Shown: positions 32,820 through 43,100, counted from the first letter of the stretch. The stretch is DNA of 64,000 nucleotides from Inquilinus sp. KBS0705 (GCA_005938025.2 VCCI02000002.1:62001-126000), one strand, 5' to 3'. Notes: generated from the sequence alone by a model not told the origin. Numbers and translations are program-made.

Positions 32820-32905
32820 TAAAAAATGTTTTAAAATTATTTTGTTGATTATCAGCATCTTATAAAATCGGCTCTGTTTTGGCATAGGCCCAAGTACATT
32901 AAAGA

Positions 32906-33484
32906 ATGAGAAAAATGATCGCTCCAGTTGATAATCGCTTACACACCCTTTGGGAAGGGTGTTTGCGCAACGACCGTAAACAACAAGAAATGTTGTACAG
33001 AATTTTAGCGCCTAAAATGCTTGCTGTGTGCATGCGCTATGCTAAAGATAAAGATGAGGCACAGGATATTTTACAGGAAGGTTTTATAAAGATGTTTAAG
33101 AACATGAACAATTACCGCGGCGAAGGCAGCCTTGAGGGATGGATACGTCGTATAATGGTACACAGTGCTATATCGCGCTACCGCAAAGCCAAAACAATGG
33201 TGTTGGTTGACGACTTTGCTGAGCAAAACATACCGGTAAGCAGCAGCTACAATAATAATGGCTTAGAAGCGCAGGAGCTGATGAGCATGGTTGCCGATCT
33301 GCCTGATACCTATCGTTCCGTTTTTAATATGTACGCTATAGAAGGATACTCGCACCAGGAAATCAGCGGTAAATTAGGTATGTCTGAATTATTATCGCGT
33401 ACTACTTTGCACCGTGCCCGTACCATACTTAAAGACAAGTTAAAAAGCTTAGCAGCAAGAGAACGCCACTGCCTGGCGGGCTAA
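32906..33484 (+). CDS. ECF RNA polymerase sigma factor (sigma-70 family)
   Basis: The 192-residue protein shows region 2 as LYRILAPKMLAVCMRYAKDKDEAQDILQEGFIKMFKN (pieces CMRYAKDKDEAQDILQEGFI) and GSLEGWIRRIMVHSAISRYRK, and region 4 as VADLPDTYRSVFNMYAIEGYSHQEISGKLGMS and LSRTTLHRARTILKDKL. The typical Ser-Glu-Gly-Thr turn of region 4.2 is Ser-Glu-Leu-Leu here. No anti-sigma gene follows; the next gene is convergent. The start could be 32906 or the ATG at 32915. Upstream palindromes suggest regulation. Confidence 0.92.
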   Translation: MRKMIAPVDNRLHTLWEGCLRNDRKQQEMLYRILAPKMLAVCMRYAKDKDEAQDILQEGFIKMFKNMNNYRGEGSLEGWIRRIMVHSAISRYRKAKTMVLVDDFAEQNIPVSSSYNNNGLEAQELMSMVADLPDTYRSVFNMYAIEGYSHQEISGKLGMSELLSRTTLHRARTILKDKLKSLAARERHCLAG

Positions 33485-33537
33485 TGACACGATTGAGGGA
33501 TTAGAGATATTGATAATTACCCCCTTTATGTTTACAA

Positions 33538-33585
33538 TGATTTATTGATTACTCTATGGCATGGCTGCCAGTAATCAATAAATCA
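33538..33585. terminator. Long perfect hairpin after the ECF sigma gene
   Basis: A 16-bp perfect inverted repeat (33538-33553 with 33570-33585) has a 16-nt loop; arms are TGATTTATTGATTACT-type. It lies 54 bp past the sigma stop. It lacks a clear T-tract, so it may be a transcript-end structure or a protein-binding palindrome, with weak terminator confidence. Confidence 0.5.
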
Positions 33586-33610
33586 ACCCAGTGGCGAACT
33601 TCATAAGCCA

Positions 33611-33654
33611 ACAAACAAAAAGTGGTTGACCAGCCATTTAACCAATCAACCACT
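33611..33654 (-). terminator. Terminator of the GH92 gene
   Basis: A perfect 9-bp stem (33621-33629 with 33646-33654) with a 16-nt loop is followed, on the minus strand, by TTTTTGTTTG (33611-33620). It starts 18 bp past the GH92 stop at 33672. Confidence 0.7.
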
Positions 33655-33671
33655 CTCCATTCTCTAAATAA

Positions 33672-35963
33672 CTACTTGTGCTTACTGCTCATATAAAACA
33701 CCATTTCGCCCCCATCCATAATTTGCTGGTGGGTAATGTTTAAACCTGTTAATGGTTTACCATTCAGTGTTATCTTTTGCACGTAAACATTTTTTTCGCT
33801 TTGATTTTTTACGTTGATGGTAAAAGTTTTGCCACCGCCAACTTGCACAACGGCGTTATTTACCGCCGGGCTGCCAATAGCATAATCAACCGAACCGGGT
33901 GCCATTGGGTAAAACCCTAAGCTGCTGAATATATACCAGGCGCTCATTTGGCCGGTATCATCGTTGCCACCCAAACCATCGGGTGTTGGTTTGTACATGC
34001 GCGGTAATATCATGCGTATGCGTTCCTGTGTTTTCCATGGCTTATCCGTCCAGTTATACAGGTAGGCCACATGGTGCGATGGTTCGTTACCATGCACGTA
34101 ATTACCAATAATACCGTCGCGGGTAATATCTTCGGTCTCGGCAAAATATTTATCCGGCAGGTTCATGGTAAACAGCGAATCTAAATACCCTACAAAACGT
34201 TTGTCGCCACCCATCAGTTTTATCAAACCTTCAGGATCCTGCGGGGCAAATAAAGTATAGTTCCACGAGTTACCTTCAATAAAGCCTTCGTTAATGGTAC
34301 TCAATGGGTCAAACTTAGTGCGGAAAGTTCCGTTAGCCAGTTTAGGGCGCATAAAGCCGGCTTTGGCGTCGTAAACATTTTTATAGTTTTCAGATCGTTT
34401 TATAAACTCGTTATAAATATCTGTTCGGCCAAGTTTTTTGGCCATTTGGGCAATGGCCCAATCGTCGTAAGCATACTCTAAAGTATTAGATACCGATACA
34501 CCTGTCTTTTCGTCGGGTACGTAACCAAGGTCTATATATTCGCCAATCCCTTCATAGCTACGGTGGCGGGCGGTAGCCACGCAGGCATCCAGGGCTTTGT
34601 TAGCATCAAAAGGAGCATTGCCCTTAACAACGGCATCCGCAATAACGGCAACGCTGTGGTAGCCGCTCATACACCAGTTTTCGTTACCCGAGTTGCTCCA
34701 TACGGGTAGCATATGCTCGGGGCTCTGGTCAAAATGCACCATCATCGATCTTACCATATCGGCATTGCGCTGTGGCTGTATAATGTTAAACAGCGGGTGC
34801 AGGGCGCGGTAAGTATCCCATAAACTAAAGGTGGTATAATTGGTAAAGCCCTCGGCCTTATGTATGTTTTGATCGAGGCCTTTGTACTGCCCGTCAACAT
34901 CCATATAAACTGTTGGGTTTATCATGGTATGGTACATGGCGGTATAAAAATCCTGCTTGCGCTCGGTAGATGCGTTAACTGTTATTTTCTCCAGTTCGGT
35001 TTCCCAAAGTTGCTGGCCATCGGCCTTTACTTTATCAAAATCCCAACCCGGTACTTCGGCCTGCATGTTAGCCATAGCGCCGTCCATACTTACCGGCGAT
35101 AACGCAAACTTTATCTTTATCTTTTCTCCTTCGTTTGTTTTAAAATCAAAGTAGGCACGTATTTGCTTGCCTGCAATTTCGGGGAAGTTTTTGCTTTGAT
35201 TGAATTTACCCCAAAAACCGCCATATACTTCGCGTTTATCATACTTCTTAAAGCCATGCTGTATAAATGGTTTAGAAAATGCCATTGCAAAATACAGGTT
35301 ACGCGTGCGTGCCCAACCATCGGTTTGGCGATAGCCAACCAGCGTACTATCATTTAACACCTTTACATAGGTCCAAACGGTTTTGTCGGGATAATTATAG
35401 ATGCCCGCCATCAGATCTAATATAATATGCGATTGATCTGACTTAGGGAAGGTATACTGATGAAAGCCTACTCGTGCGCTGGTGGTCATCTCGGCTATAA
35501 TATTGCTTTCGTCCAGCTTTACTTTATAATAGTTGGCTGCGCTTACCTCGTTAGCATGAGAGAAACCTGAGCGGTAGCCGCTCCCCGGCTTATCTGCCAC
35601 CCCTGGGTTCAGTTTTAAAGCACCAACTGTTGGCATTATTAAAAAGTCACCCAGATCTGAATGGCCGGTACCACTAAAATGGGTATGGCTAAAACCAACT
35701 ATGGTTTTATCATCGTATTGATAACCCGCGCAATACTCGTATACCTTTGGGTTATATTTACCGTTCAGTTCGTAGCTGGCGGTGTCGGTTTCGGGGCTTA
35801 GCTGCACCATACCAAAGGGTACGGTAGCACCCGGATAGGTATGGCCCATACGTTGTGTTCCAATAATTGGCTTAACGTACTGTACAAGGTTTTGTTGAGG
35901 TGTGGTTTGCGCGGCGGTGTGTAAGCCTGTGCAAATTAAAACAGCAGAAAATATTTTCTTCAT
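33672..35963 (-). CDS. GH92 family glycosidase (alpha-mannosidase-like)
   Basis: The 763-residue secreted protein has a signal peptide (MKKIFSAVLICTGLHTAAQ) and the GH92 hallmark N-terminus YVKPIIGTQRMGHTYPGATVPFGMVQLSPET (split in pieces: VKPIIGTQ, GHTYPGATVPFGMVQLSP), then AGYQYDDKTIVGFSHTHFSGTGHSDLGDF and the catalytic-domain TYRALHPLFNIIQP, HMLPVWSN, GNEPSHHVAYLYNW, GNDDTGQMSAWYIFSSLGFYP. GH92 enzymes are calcium-dependent exo-alpha-mannosidases, mostly on alpha-1,2-mannose, and operate in the periplasm or on the cell surface. It has its own terminator and a -7 element (36010-36017). Confidence 0.95.
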   Translation of the reverse strand: MKKIFSAVLICTGLHTAAQTTPQQNLVQYVKPIIGTQRMGHTYPGATVPFGMVQLSPETDTASYELNGKYNPKVYEYCAGYQYDDKTIVGFSHTHFSGTGHSDLGDFLIMPTVGALKLNPGVADKPGSGYRSGFSHANEVSAANYYKVKLDESNIIAEMTTSARVGFHQYTFPKSDQSHIILDLMAGIYNYPDKTVWTYVKVLNDSTLVGYRQTDGWARTRNLYFAMAFSKPFIQHGFKKYDKREVYGGFWGKFNQSKNFPEIAGKQIRAYFDFKTNEGEKIKIKFALSPVSMDGAMANMQAEVPGWDFDKVKADGQQLWETELEKITVNASTERKQDFYTAMYHTMINPTVYMDVDGQYKGLDQNIHKAEGFTNYTTFSLWDTYRALHPLFNIIQPQRNADMVRSMMVHFDQSPEHMLPVWSNSGNENWCMSGYHSVAVIADAVVKGNAPFDANKALDACVATARHRSYEGIGEYIDLGYVPDEKTGVSVSNTLEYAYDDWAIAQMAKKLGRTDIYNEFIKRSENYKNVYDAKAGFMRPKLANGTFRTKFDPLSTINEGFIEGNSWNYTLFAPQDPEGLIKLMGGDKRFVGYLDSLFTMNLPDKYFAETEDITRDGIIGNYVHGNEPSHHVAYLYNWTDKPWKTQERIRMILPRMYKPTPDGLGGNDDTGQMSAWYIFSSLGFYPMAPGSVDYAIGSPAVNNAVVQVGGGKTFTINVKNQSEKNVYVQKITLNGKPLTGLNITHQQIMDGGEMVFYMSSKHK

Positions 35964-36009
35964 GAATTTTGGAGAGAATGTGCGTGTCAGTTATCAAATT
36001 AAACAGAAG

Positions 36010-36017
36010 CAAATATA
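36010..36017 (-). promoter_or_regulatory. -7 promoter element of the GH92 gene
   Basis: Minus-strand TATATTTG matches TAnnTTTG, 46 bp upstream of the ATG at 35963. No TTG -33 at the usual spacing. Confidence 0.45.
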
Positions 36018-36163
36018 AAATCATATCTTGTTAAACCCTATTTAAATACATTTACATAGCTAAATATTGCCATTATGGCGTAAATGTTACAGTTTGTAAC
36101 ATCGGTATGGGTTTTGTAATCTAATTTGTAAATTCACATCACCATATTAAACACAAAAACGCA

Positions 36164-36742
36164 ATGAAAAATTTATTTATCGTAATAGCTGTTGTAGTTG
36201 TATTAGCCCTTATGGGTGGCTGCAGTTATAATGGCATGGTAAAATCTGACGAGAATGTTAAAGGCAAATGGGGCGAAGTGCAAACCCAATACCAGCGCCG
36301 TACCGATTTGATACCTAACCTGGTTGCCACTGTTAAAGGTGAAGCTAATTTTGAAAAAAGCACCTTAACCGAAGTTACCAATGCCCGCGCAAGGGCTACA
36401 TCTATACAGGTTGATCCCACTAAACTTACTCCCGAAAGCATACAGCAATATCAGCAGGCGCAGGGGCAGCTAAGCACAGCTTTAGGGCGACTATTAGTTG
36501 CATCAGAGAACTACCCTAACCTAAGGGCAAATGATGCCTTCAGGGGGCTGCAAGTGCAGTTAGAGGGCACTGAGAACCGCATATCTGTTGCCCGCCGCGA
36601 TTTTAACGTTGCCGTGCAGGACTACAATAGCAAAATCCGTACGTTCCCGGCTAATATAACCGCTAAAATGTTCGGTTTTAACGAGAAGGGGTACTTCCAA
36701 TCGGAAGCCGGATCAGATAAAGCGCCAAAAGTAGCATTCTAA
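36164..36742 (+). CDS. LemA family protein
   Basis: This is a 192-residue membrane-anchored protein. It begins with a hydrophobic helix ending in a lipobox-like GGCS (Cys about residue 20), then has the LemA hallmarks GMVKSDENVKGKWGEVQTQYQRRTDLIPNLVATVKG (pieces VKGKWGEVQTQYQRR, DLIPNLV) and LLVASENYPNLRANDAF, LEGTENRISVARRDFN and TFPANI. Family members form a helical bundle at the membrane; the function is unresolved. It is followed by two TPM-domain genes in the usual Bacteroidota order, separated by a hairpin. Confidence 0.92.
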   Translation: MKNLFIVIAVVVVLALMGGCSYNGMVKSDENVKGKWGEVQTQYQRRTDLIPNLVATVKGEANFEKSTLTEVTNARARATSIQVDPTKLTPESIQQYQQAQGQLSTALGRLLVASENYPNLRANDAFRGLQVQLEGTENRISVARRDFNVAVQDYNSKIRTFPANITAKMFGFNEKGYFQSEAGSDKAPKVAF

Positions 36743-36749
36743 TAATTTT

Positions 36750-36812
36750 GATTTCACCGATTAGTTTGGATCACACCGATTAGTATTTGGTGGGCAACTA
36801 ATCGGTGAAATC
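36750..36812. repeat. Perfect inverted repeat between lemA and TPM genes
   Basis: 16-bp arms GATTTCACCGATTAGT and ACTAATCGGTGAAATC (36750-36765, 36797-36812) are exactly complementary around a 31-nt loop. ACACCGATTAG recurs within it. It may uncouple lemA from the downstream TPM genes. Confidence 0.8.
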
Positions 36813-36841
36813 ATTCTAATAATCAGTGTAATCCTAATTAT

Positions 36842-37276
36842 ATGGCAGTATTTACAGAAGAAGAACAGCAGCAAATACAAAAGGCAGTAGCCGAGGCCGA
36901 GAAGAATACATCGGGCGAGATACGCGTTTGTATAGACAAAACCTGTAGCGACGAAGCGCTTGACCGCGCTGTTAAATACTTTGCCCAGTTAGAGATGCAT
37001 AAAACCAAACTGCGCAACGGGGTATTGATATACGTAGCTACTGTTGACCGTAAGTTTGCCATTATTGGCGATGCAGGCATAAACAAAGTAGTGCCCGATG
37101 ATTTTTGGGATAGCACAAAAGAGGATATGCTTAACCATTTTAAATATGGTAACCTGGTTGAGGGGATTGTTACCGGCGTAAAAAATGCCGGCGAACAATT
37201 AAAAAAGTACTTCCCTTACCTGCTTGATGATAAAAATGAATTGCCCGACGATATAGCCTTTATGGATGGTAACTAA
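36842..37276 (+). CDS. TPM domain protein (soluble type)
   Basis: The 144-residue protein consists of the TPM/Psb32-like domain: SGEIRVCIDKTCSDEALDRAV, then RNGVLIYVATVDRKFAIIGDAGINKVVPDDFWD, then the helix MLNHFKYGNLVEGIVTGVKNAGEQL. It has no signal peptide or membrane helix, so this copy is predicted to be cytoplasmic or loosely associated. It follows lemA by 99 bp and precedes the membrane-bound TPM protein, whose ATG lies 10 bp after its stop, indicating co-translation of the two TPM genes. Confidence 0.9.
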   Translation: MAVFTEEEQQQIQKAVAEAEKNTSGEIRVCIDKTCSDEALDRAVKYFAQLEMHKTKLRNGVLIYVATVDRKFAIIGDAGINKVVPDDFWDSTKEDMLNHFKYGNLVEGIVTGVKNAGEQLKKYFPYLLDDKNELPDDIAFMDGN

Positions 37277-37286
37277 CCTAAACTTA

Positions 37287-38087
37287 ATGCTTAAAAAACT
37301 TATTTTATGCCTGGGCTTAGTGCTCTGCATATTCACCGCGTTTTCGCAGGAAATTCCTGAAAAATCCAATACACTGGTTACCGATTATACCAATACGCTT
37401 GCCGAAGGCGACAAGCAAAAATTGGAAAGTAAGCTGGTTGCCTTTAATGATTCCTCGTCTACCCAAATAGCGGTGGTTATTATGAAATCGACCGGGGAAT
37501 ATGAAATTGGCGATTATGCTTTGCAATTGGGCCGCAAGTGGGGAATTGGCCAAAAGGATAAAAACAACGGTATTTTAGTATTGGTTGCGCTTGAGGACCG
37601 TAAGATGACCATACAAACCGGCTACGGCGCCGAAGGTGCTTTACCCGATATTATTACCCAACAGATCATCCAAAACGATATGAAGCCCCGCTTTAGGGAG
37701 AATGATTATTATGGCGGGCTTGATGCTGCTACAGATGATATTATCAAATACACCAAAGGCGAATACAAAGCTGAAAAAAAATCTGTTAAAAGCAAAGGCA
37801 ATGGAAGCCCTATAGGTTTCCTTATCATTATTGTTGTAGTTATCCTTATCATCATATTTCGCAGAGGTGGCGGCGGTGGCGGTGGCCGTATTATTGGCAG
37901 CCGCGGCGGTGCAAGCCCTTTCTGGTGGTTCCTGGCCGGTAATTTACTTGGCGGCGGTGGTCGTAGTAGCGGTAGCGACTGGGGCGGCGGCGGTAGCTGG
38001 GGCGGCGGCGGGTCGTCAGGCGGTGGTGGCTTTGGTGGTTTTGGCGGCGGCAGCTTTGGCGGCGGCGGCTCATCAGGCAGTTGGTAG
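37287..38087 (+). CDS. TPM domain membrane protein with Gly-rich tail
   Basis: I choose the ATG at 37287 (MLKKLILCLGLVLCIFTAFSQ), which gives a 266-residue protein with a clear signal peptide. The TPM domain (about 30-155) contains NTLVTDYTNTLAEGDKQKLE, STQIAVVIMKSTGEYEIGDYA, KNNGILVLVALEDRKMTIQTGYGAEG and a terminal helix. A membrane helix (about 175-195) follows, then a low-complexity tail of Gly, Ser, Trp and Phe (about 200-266). This type is standard in Bacteroidota next to lemA; the tail may aid assembly. Function is not established. Confidence 0.9.
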   Translation: MLKKLILCLGLVLCIFTAFSQEIPEKSNTLVTDYTNTLAEGDKQKLESKLVAFNDSSSTQIAVVIMKSTGEYEIGDYALQLGRKWGIGQKDKNNGILVLVALEDRKMTIQTGYGAEGALPDIITQQIIQNDMKPRFRENDYYGGLDAATDDIIKYTKGEYKAEKKSVKSKGNGSPIGFLIIIVVVILIIIFRRGGGGGGGRIIGSRGGASPFWWFLAGNLLGGGGRSSGSDWGGGGSWGGGGSSGGGGFGGFGGGSFGGGGSSGSW

Positions 38088-38141
38088 TTATTTGCACCGA
38101 AAGACCTTATCACTTGTCTCCAACATCTAATCTCTATAATA

Positions 38142-38681
38142 ATGGAATGGAAAACCCTTTCATCAACCTATATACATAAAGGCCCGTGGGCCACATTACG
38201 TACCGACAAATGCGAAATGCCTGACGGCCGTATAGTGGAAGATTATTATGTGCTTGAATACCCCAATTGGGTAAACGCCGTAGCCATTACTGCTGATAAT
38301 AAAGTTTTAATGGTACGCCAATATAGGCATGCCGCTGATATTGTATCACTTGAAATACCAGGCGGCGTTATTGATGGCGACGAAATACCCGAAGCAGCAA
38401 TGCGGCGAGAGTTATTGGAGGAAACTGGTTATCAGTTTGATGATATTGAACTAATTAGCACCGTATATGCCAACCCGTCTACAGCAAACAATAAAACTTT
38501 TTGTTACCTGGCCAAAGGCGGCGTAAAAGTGCAGGAACAACACCTGGATGAATTAGAACATTTAGTAGTGGAAGAATACACCATAGCCGAAGTAAAACAG
38601 CTTTTGGCTGATAATAAAATAGCCCAGGCATTGCATTGCACCGGACTATTTTACGCATTGATAAAATTAGGAGAGTTGTAG
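38142..38681 (+). CDS. Nudix hydrolase (ADP-ribose pyrophosphatase-like)
   Basis: The 179-residue cytoplasmic protein contains the Nudix box GGVIDGDEIPEAAMRRELLEETGY (about residues 69-92, in pieces GGVIDGDEIPEAA, MRRELLEETGY) with all catalytic glutamates. The YRHAADIVSLEIPGG context just before it is the ADP-ribose pyrophosphatase/NUDT5-like arrangement, cleaving ADP-ribose to AMP and ribose-5-phosphate. It follows the TPM gene by 54 bp and ends before the bidirectional terminator at 38701. Confidence 0.9.
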   Translation: MEWKTLSSTYIHKGPWATLRTDKCEMPDGRIVEDYYVLEYPNWVNAVAITADNKVLMVRQYRHAADIVSLEIPGGVIDGDEIPEAAMRRELLEETGYQFDDIELISTVYANPSTANNKTFCYLAKGGVKVQEQHLDELEHLVVEEYTIAEVKQLLADNKIAQALHCTGLFYALIKLGEL

Positions 38682-38700
38682 TGCCGTGCGCAGTATTAAA

Positions 38701-38737
38701 AATAAAAGCCCGAAGCTAATAGCTTCGGGCTTTTATT
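38701..38737. terminator. Bidirectional terminator between Nudix and SusD genes
   Basis: A 17-bp perfect stem (38701-38717 with 38721-38737) with a 3-nt loop, A-rich left and T-rich right, ends both the plus Nudix gene and the minus SusC/SusD operon. Confidence 0.93.
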
Positions 38738-38747
38738 TTGTTGTTTA

Positions 38748-40106
38748 TTAGTACCCTTCGTTTTGCTGCAATTTGGGGTTAGCATTAATTTCTCTTAATG
38801 GTATTGGAAATATTAATTTGGGTGAATTGTAAGGCAGGGCACCTACATTCAGTTTAAGGCGTTTAGCATCATGCAAGAAAAAGCCTCCCTCAAATGCTAA
38901 CTCATGCCTTCTCTCAACATTAATACTTGCAATACTTACGGTTGTTGCATTAGCTAAGCCCGCTCTTTTTCGTATTACATTTACATCATTTAAGGGTGTG
39001 TCGCCTACAGCTGTGTTATTACGCAGGTTTGCTTCAGCGCGTATCAGGTACATTTCTGCTAAACGTACTATACGCACGTTTCCATATACATTATTGAATT
39101 TACTTGTCCATAATACATCATCGGCTTCATAATACACATCGCGTCGCTGATCATTTGCTTCAAACGTATTTAAAAAACTTTGTTTGATAGCGATGTCGCC
39201 ACGGCCACTAAAATCTGCTGATGCATAATAGGTATTCAAATCATTCACGCCCTGCTGGTTGGTTACCTGAATGGCAAAGATATCCTCAGACGTATTATCA
39301 ACATGGCCGGGATTATTAAAAGCAAACTCGTTAGCATATGGTTTATTTAATTCATATAAACCCGAGCTTATTACCTTATTTGCCTCAATGGCTGCATTGG
39401 TATAATCTTCTTTTTGCAAATAAAGCCTTGCCAGTATGGCCGATGCCGCATTTTTTGCGGCATATACGCCATTATCATCCGGCAGCAAGGTCTCGGCACT
39501 TGTTAAGTCGGCAATAGCCTGTTTATAACCCGCATCAACTGTTGCTCGTACAACCTGCGAAGAAGCATCAACCGATTTAGTTGGCGTTAACACAATTGGT
39601 ACGCCAAGGTTAGCTGTAGGGCTGCCATCATTATATGCTTTGCCAAATAGCCTAACCAAGTCAAAATAAACAAGACCTCTCAAAAATTTAGCCTCACCTT
39701 CCACACGATCTTTTTGGTCGGCATCAACTTTATCAACGTTAGCCAAAACATTGTTGGTTTGGTTAATTACCTGGTAGCCTGCAAGCCACAAGTTGGCCAC
39801 AAAGCCATTATCGTTAGGTATAGTTTGACTCACCATTTGTGTAAGCTCCTGGTAAGTACCCGACCAGTCAATCACACTTTGCGTCGCCAGCAGATCGGGC
39901 TCTAAAAACACACTGCCGCCGTAAAAATCTGATAGTCCGGCCCGGTTATAAGCGCCTATTAAAGTAATCTCTACATCGCGGGATGTAAGAATAGCCTGAT
40001 CCTGGTCAATTTGCTGATGAGGTTTCAGGTCAAGTTCCTTATTGCATGCAGTTAAAATTAACGCGATACAAAAGGTTGATATATATATAAATCTTTTCGT
40101 TTTCAT
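38748..40106 (-). CDS. susD: RagB/SusD family nutrient uptake lipoprotein
   Basis: The 452-residue lipoprotein (lipobox LILTAC, Cys about 21) is the surface glycan/nutrient-binding SusD partner. Family marks include KELDLKPHQQIDQDQAIL at the start, the TPR-like helices (AKFLRGLVYFDLVRLFG, AKNAASAILARLYLQKEDYTNA) and the C-terminal RLAEMYLIRAEANLR, VNVIRKRAGL and RRHELAFEGGFFLHDAKR. It lies 15 bp after the susC gene on the same transcript; no glycosidase is in the operon, so the substrate cannot be inferred. Gene symbol denotes family only. Confidence 0.93.
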   Translation of the reverse strand: MKTKRFIYISTFCIALILTACNKELDLKPHQQIDQDQAILTSRDVEITLIGAYNRAGLSDFYGGSVFLEPDLLATQSVIDWSGTYQELTQMVSQTIPNDNGFVANLWLAGYQVINQTNNVLANVDKVDADQKDRVEGEAKFLRGLVYFDLVRLFGKAYNDGSPTANLGVPIVLTPTKSVDASSQVVRATVDAGYKQAIADLTSAETLLPDDNGVYAAKNAASAILARLYLQKEDYTNAAIEANKVISSGLYELNKPYANEFAFNNPGHVDNTSEDIFAIQVTNQQGVNDLNTYYASADFSGRGDIAIKQSFLNTFEANDQRRDVYYEADDVLWTSKFNNVYGNVRIVRLAEMYLIRAEANLRNNTAVGDTPLNDVNVIRKRAGLANATTVSIASINVERRHELAFEGGFFLHDAKRLKLNVGALPYNSPKLIFPIPLREINANPKLQQNEGY

Positions 40107-40121
40107 TGCTATAGTAATTTA

Positions 40122-43100
40122 TTATAATCCAATATTTACTCCAAAAGTAATGGTACGAGGTTGTGGTGCCGAATAAAAATCAACACCAAGGTTTATGTTT
40201 GTAGCCTGGTAATCGGCATTAACCTCGGGGTCCCATCCCTTATATTTAGTAACCAGGAACAAGTTATATGCGTTCATAAACACCCTTGCTTTTGCAACCT
40301 TAATTTTAGACAATATACTTTGCGGGATGTTGTATCCAAACATTACTGTTTTACACCTTAGGTATGAGCCACTTGATAAATAACGGCTTGATGCATTGGT
40401 TCCGTTGGCATAAAATAGCCTTGGTTCAGGTACATCTGTTATATCTCCCGGTTTATCCCAGTATTTCATTTGATCTACCGTTTGATTATCAAAACCATTA
40501 CTTGCGCTTGCGCTCATGTACTGGCCACCACCTGCAAATATTTTATTGCCTGCGGCACCTTGTAAGGTTACCGATAGATCAAACCCTCCGTATGCGAAAC
40601 TGTTGGTAAAGCCCCCGGTGTACTTTGGTGTAGGGTTACCCAATACTACGTTTTGTGCAACGTTATAATCAGCAGTTTTATTTCTGTCTAAATTGCCGTT
40701 AGCGTCCTTTGTATTTACATAATACAATGCGTCGCCATTAGCCGGGTCAACTCCCGCATATTCGCGGCCATAAAATACCCCAATTGGCTGGCCTTCAATA
40801 ACCCGGTTCAAATCGTTGGTTCCTAAAATCTGTCCGTTTACGTAAGTGACTACGTTTTTATTGTATGCCCCATTAATACTGGTTGTCCATCTAAATTTCC
40901 CAACAAACACATCGGCCGACAGGGTAAGTTCTAACCCCTGATTATATAACTTTCCTAAGTTTTGTGTTTGTGTAGATATCCCTAAAGTACCCGGTATATT
41001 TACGTTCAACAGCAAATCGCGGGTGTTTTTACGATAATAATCAAATTCACCTGTGAAGCGGTTGTTAAAAAAGCCAAATTCAACACCAGCGTCAAATTGT
41101 GCGGTGGTTTCCCACTTTAAATTTGGGTTACCAATTTGATAATATCGCTGTCCTGCTGTTCCGTTATATCCGGCATCACCAGAAAATAAACCTAAAGCAG
41201 CATAGTTACCAATTTCGGCATTTCCTGTTAAACCATAGCTTGTTTTAAGTTTTAAATTACTTAGGGTGTTGGAATTTTTAAGAAAATCCTCTTGCGAAAG
41301 TATCCATCCTGCTGAAGCAGCCGGGAAAAAACCATACCTGTTGTTTGCACCAAACCTTGATGATGCATCCGTTCTGGCACTTACAGATAAAAGATACTTA
41401 CTTTTATACGCGTAATTAGCTCTTCCAAAATACGAAACAAAACTGTACTCGTTTTGAGTTGATGTACCACCTGATTTTACTGCGGCAGATTCAATTTGTT
41501 TATATGCATCAGATGGGAACTGCTGTCCTTGTATATCATTACCCACAAAATGGCTGTACTCATAACTCATACCACCGGTAATGTCTAAAGCATGGTCGCT
41601 TGCAAATACATTTTTATAGGTAACATAATTATTCACCGTATAATGAATAATGCTGTTGTTGGTATTCTCACCAGATCCATTTTCCTGCCCGGTATTTCTG
41701 AAGGTTAACCTACCGTAGTAGCTGTCTTCATTTTGGTTAGTTTGGTCTACACCAAATTCCGAACGGAAACTTAGTTTTTTTACGATCTGCCAGTTTGCAA
41801 AAATATTGCCCAACGTTCTATATATAGTTGTGTTATAATAGGAATTGGCCACATTTAACAATGGGTTATAATAAACAGGGAAGTTACTTGCTGCCCCAGG
41901 CAAACTACCGCTTAACAGCCCGCTGCGTGGATCTATAAGCGGAGTTATAGGCGATAAAGCCACAATTTGCATTGGTGTAGAAAACTGGTTATCGGATGAT
42001 AAGCGATTGTTTAAATTACTGGTAAAGTTAAGATTCATGCCTACTTCAAGTGTGCTGAATACCTTGCTTGTTAAATTTAAACGGCCCGAGTATCTTTTTA
42101 GGGCGTTTGCCACCAAAATACCTTTTTGGTTGAGGTATTGGCCGCCAATATAATAAGTGGTTTTATCGTTACCCCCCGTTATATTTAGATCGTACTGCTG
42201 TTGCGGAGCTTTTTGATAGGCCAAGTTTTCCCAATTAGTGTTAACTGCCGTATAATCGGTATTACCTGCTGCATACCTGGTAAGTCTGCTTTCAACAAAA
42301 TCTTGCTCATCAGCAATTGCAGCATCAACCGTGGCATAATCAGGGTTAGTCGGGTCTTGGTTTGCAAAATCCAACTTGCCTGCACCAATAGCAGCGCGCC
42401 TTAAAATTTGCACATATTGTGTTGAATTAAGAAACTGCATATGCCTTGATGGTTTATTTGTCCCCCACTGCGATGAAAAGTTAATATGCGACTGTCCGGC
42501 TTTCCCTTTTTTTGACGTAAGTAATATTACCCCATTTGAGGCCCTGGCACCATATATGGCCGATGCCGCAGCATCTTTTAGCACATCAACAGATTCTATA
42601 TCATTAAAGTTGATATCGGCCAAAGGATCGCTTGAAGCGGATATACCTGAAATATCGGCCTGGTTTAATATAATTCCATCCAATACAACCAAAGGTTGGG
42701 TGCCGGCAGAAATAGATGCCTGGCCACGAACGTTTATTTTAATACCCTGGCCCAGTTTACCATTATTTGCCTGAACAACCACCCCGGCTGAGCGACCCTG
42801 AATAGCTTGCTCAATTGAAGTAACCGGTGTGCCCTCAATCTCTTTTGAAGTAACCCGCGAAATGGCCCCGGTAATATTTTGTCTTTTTTGCGTACCGTAG
42901 CCTACTACAACTACTTCATTAAGTACTTTAGAGTCTGTACCTAATTGGGCATTAATAACATTGCCGCTAATAGGTAAATCAACATCTTTATAGCCAACAA
43001 ATTTAAATACAAGCGTAGTAGCGCCCGAAGGTACCGAAAGCCTGTAATTACCAGAGATATCGGTTTGTGTGCCAATGGTTGGACTTCCTTTAACAGTAAC

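Noticed and set aside
32878..32895. Sigma-54 promoter before the ECF sigma gene
   Set aside because: A TTGGCA-like -24 element is present, but the required GC at -12 is missing at the right spacing (AG instead).
37709..38113. Proline-rich minus-strand ORF and a long Ala/Val-rich plus ORF (37867-38130) over the TPM gene tail
   Set aside because: They are shadows of the Gly-rich tail codons of the plus-strand TPM gene.
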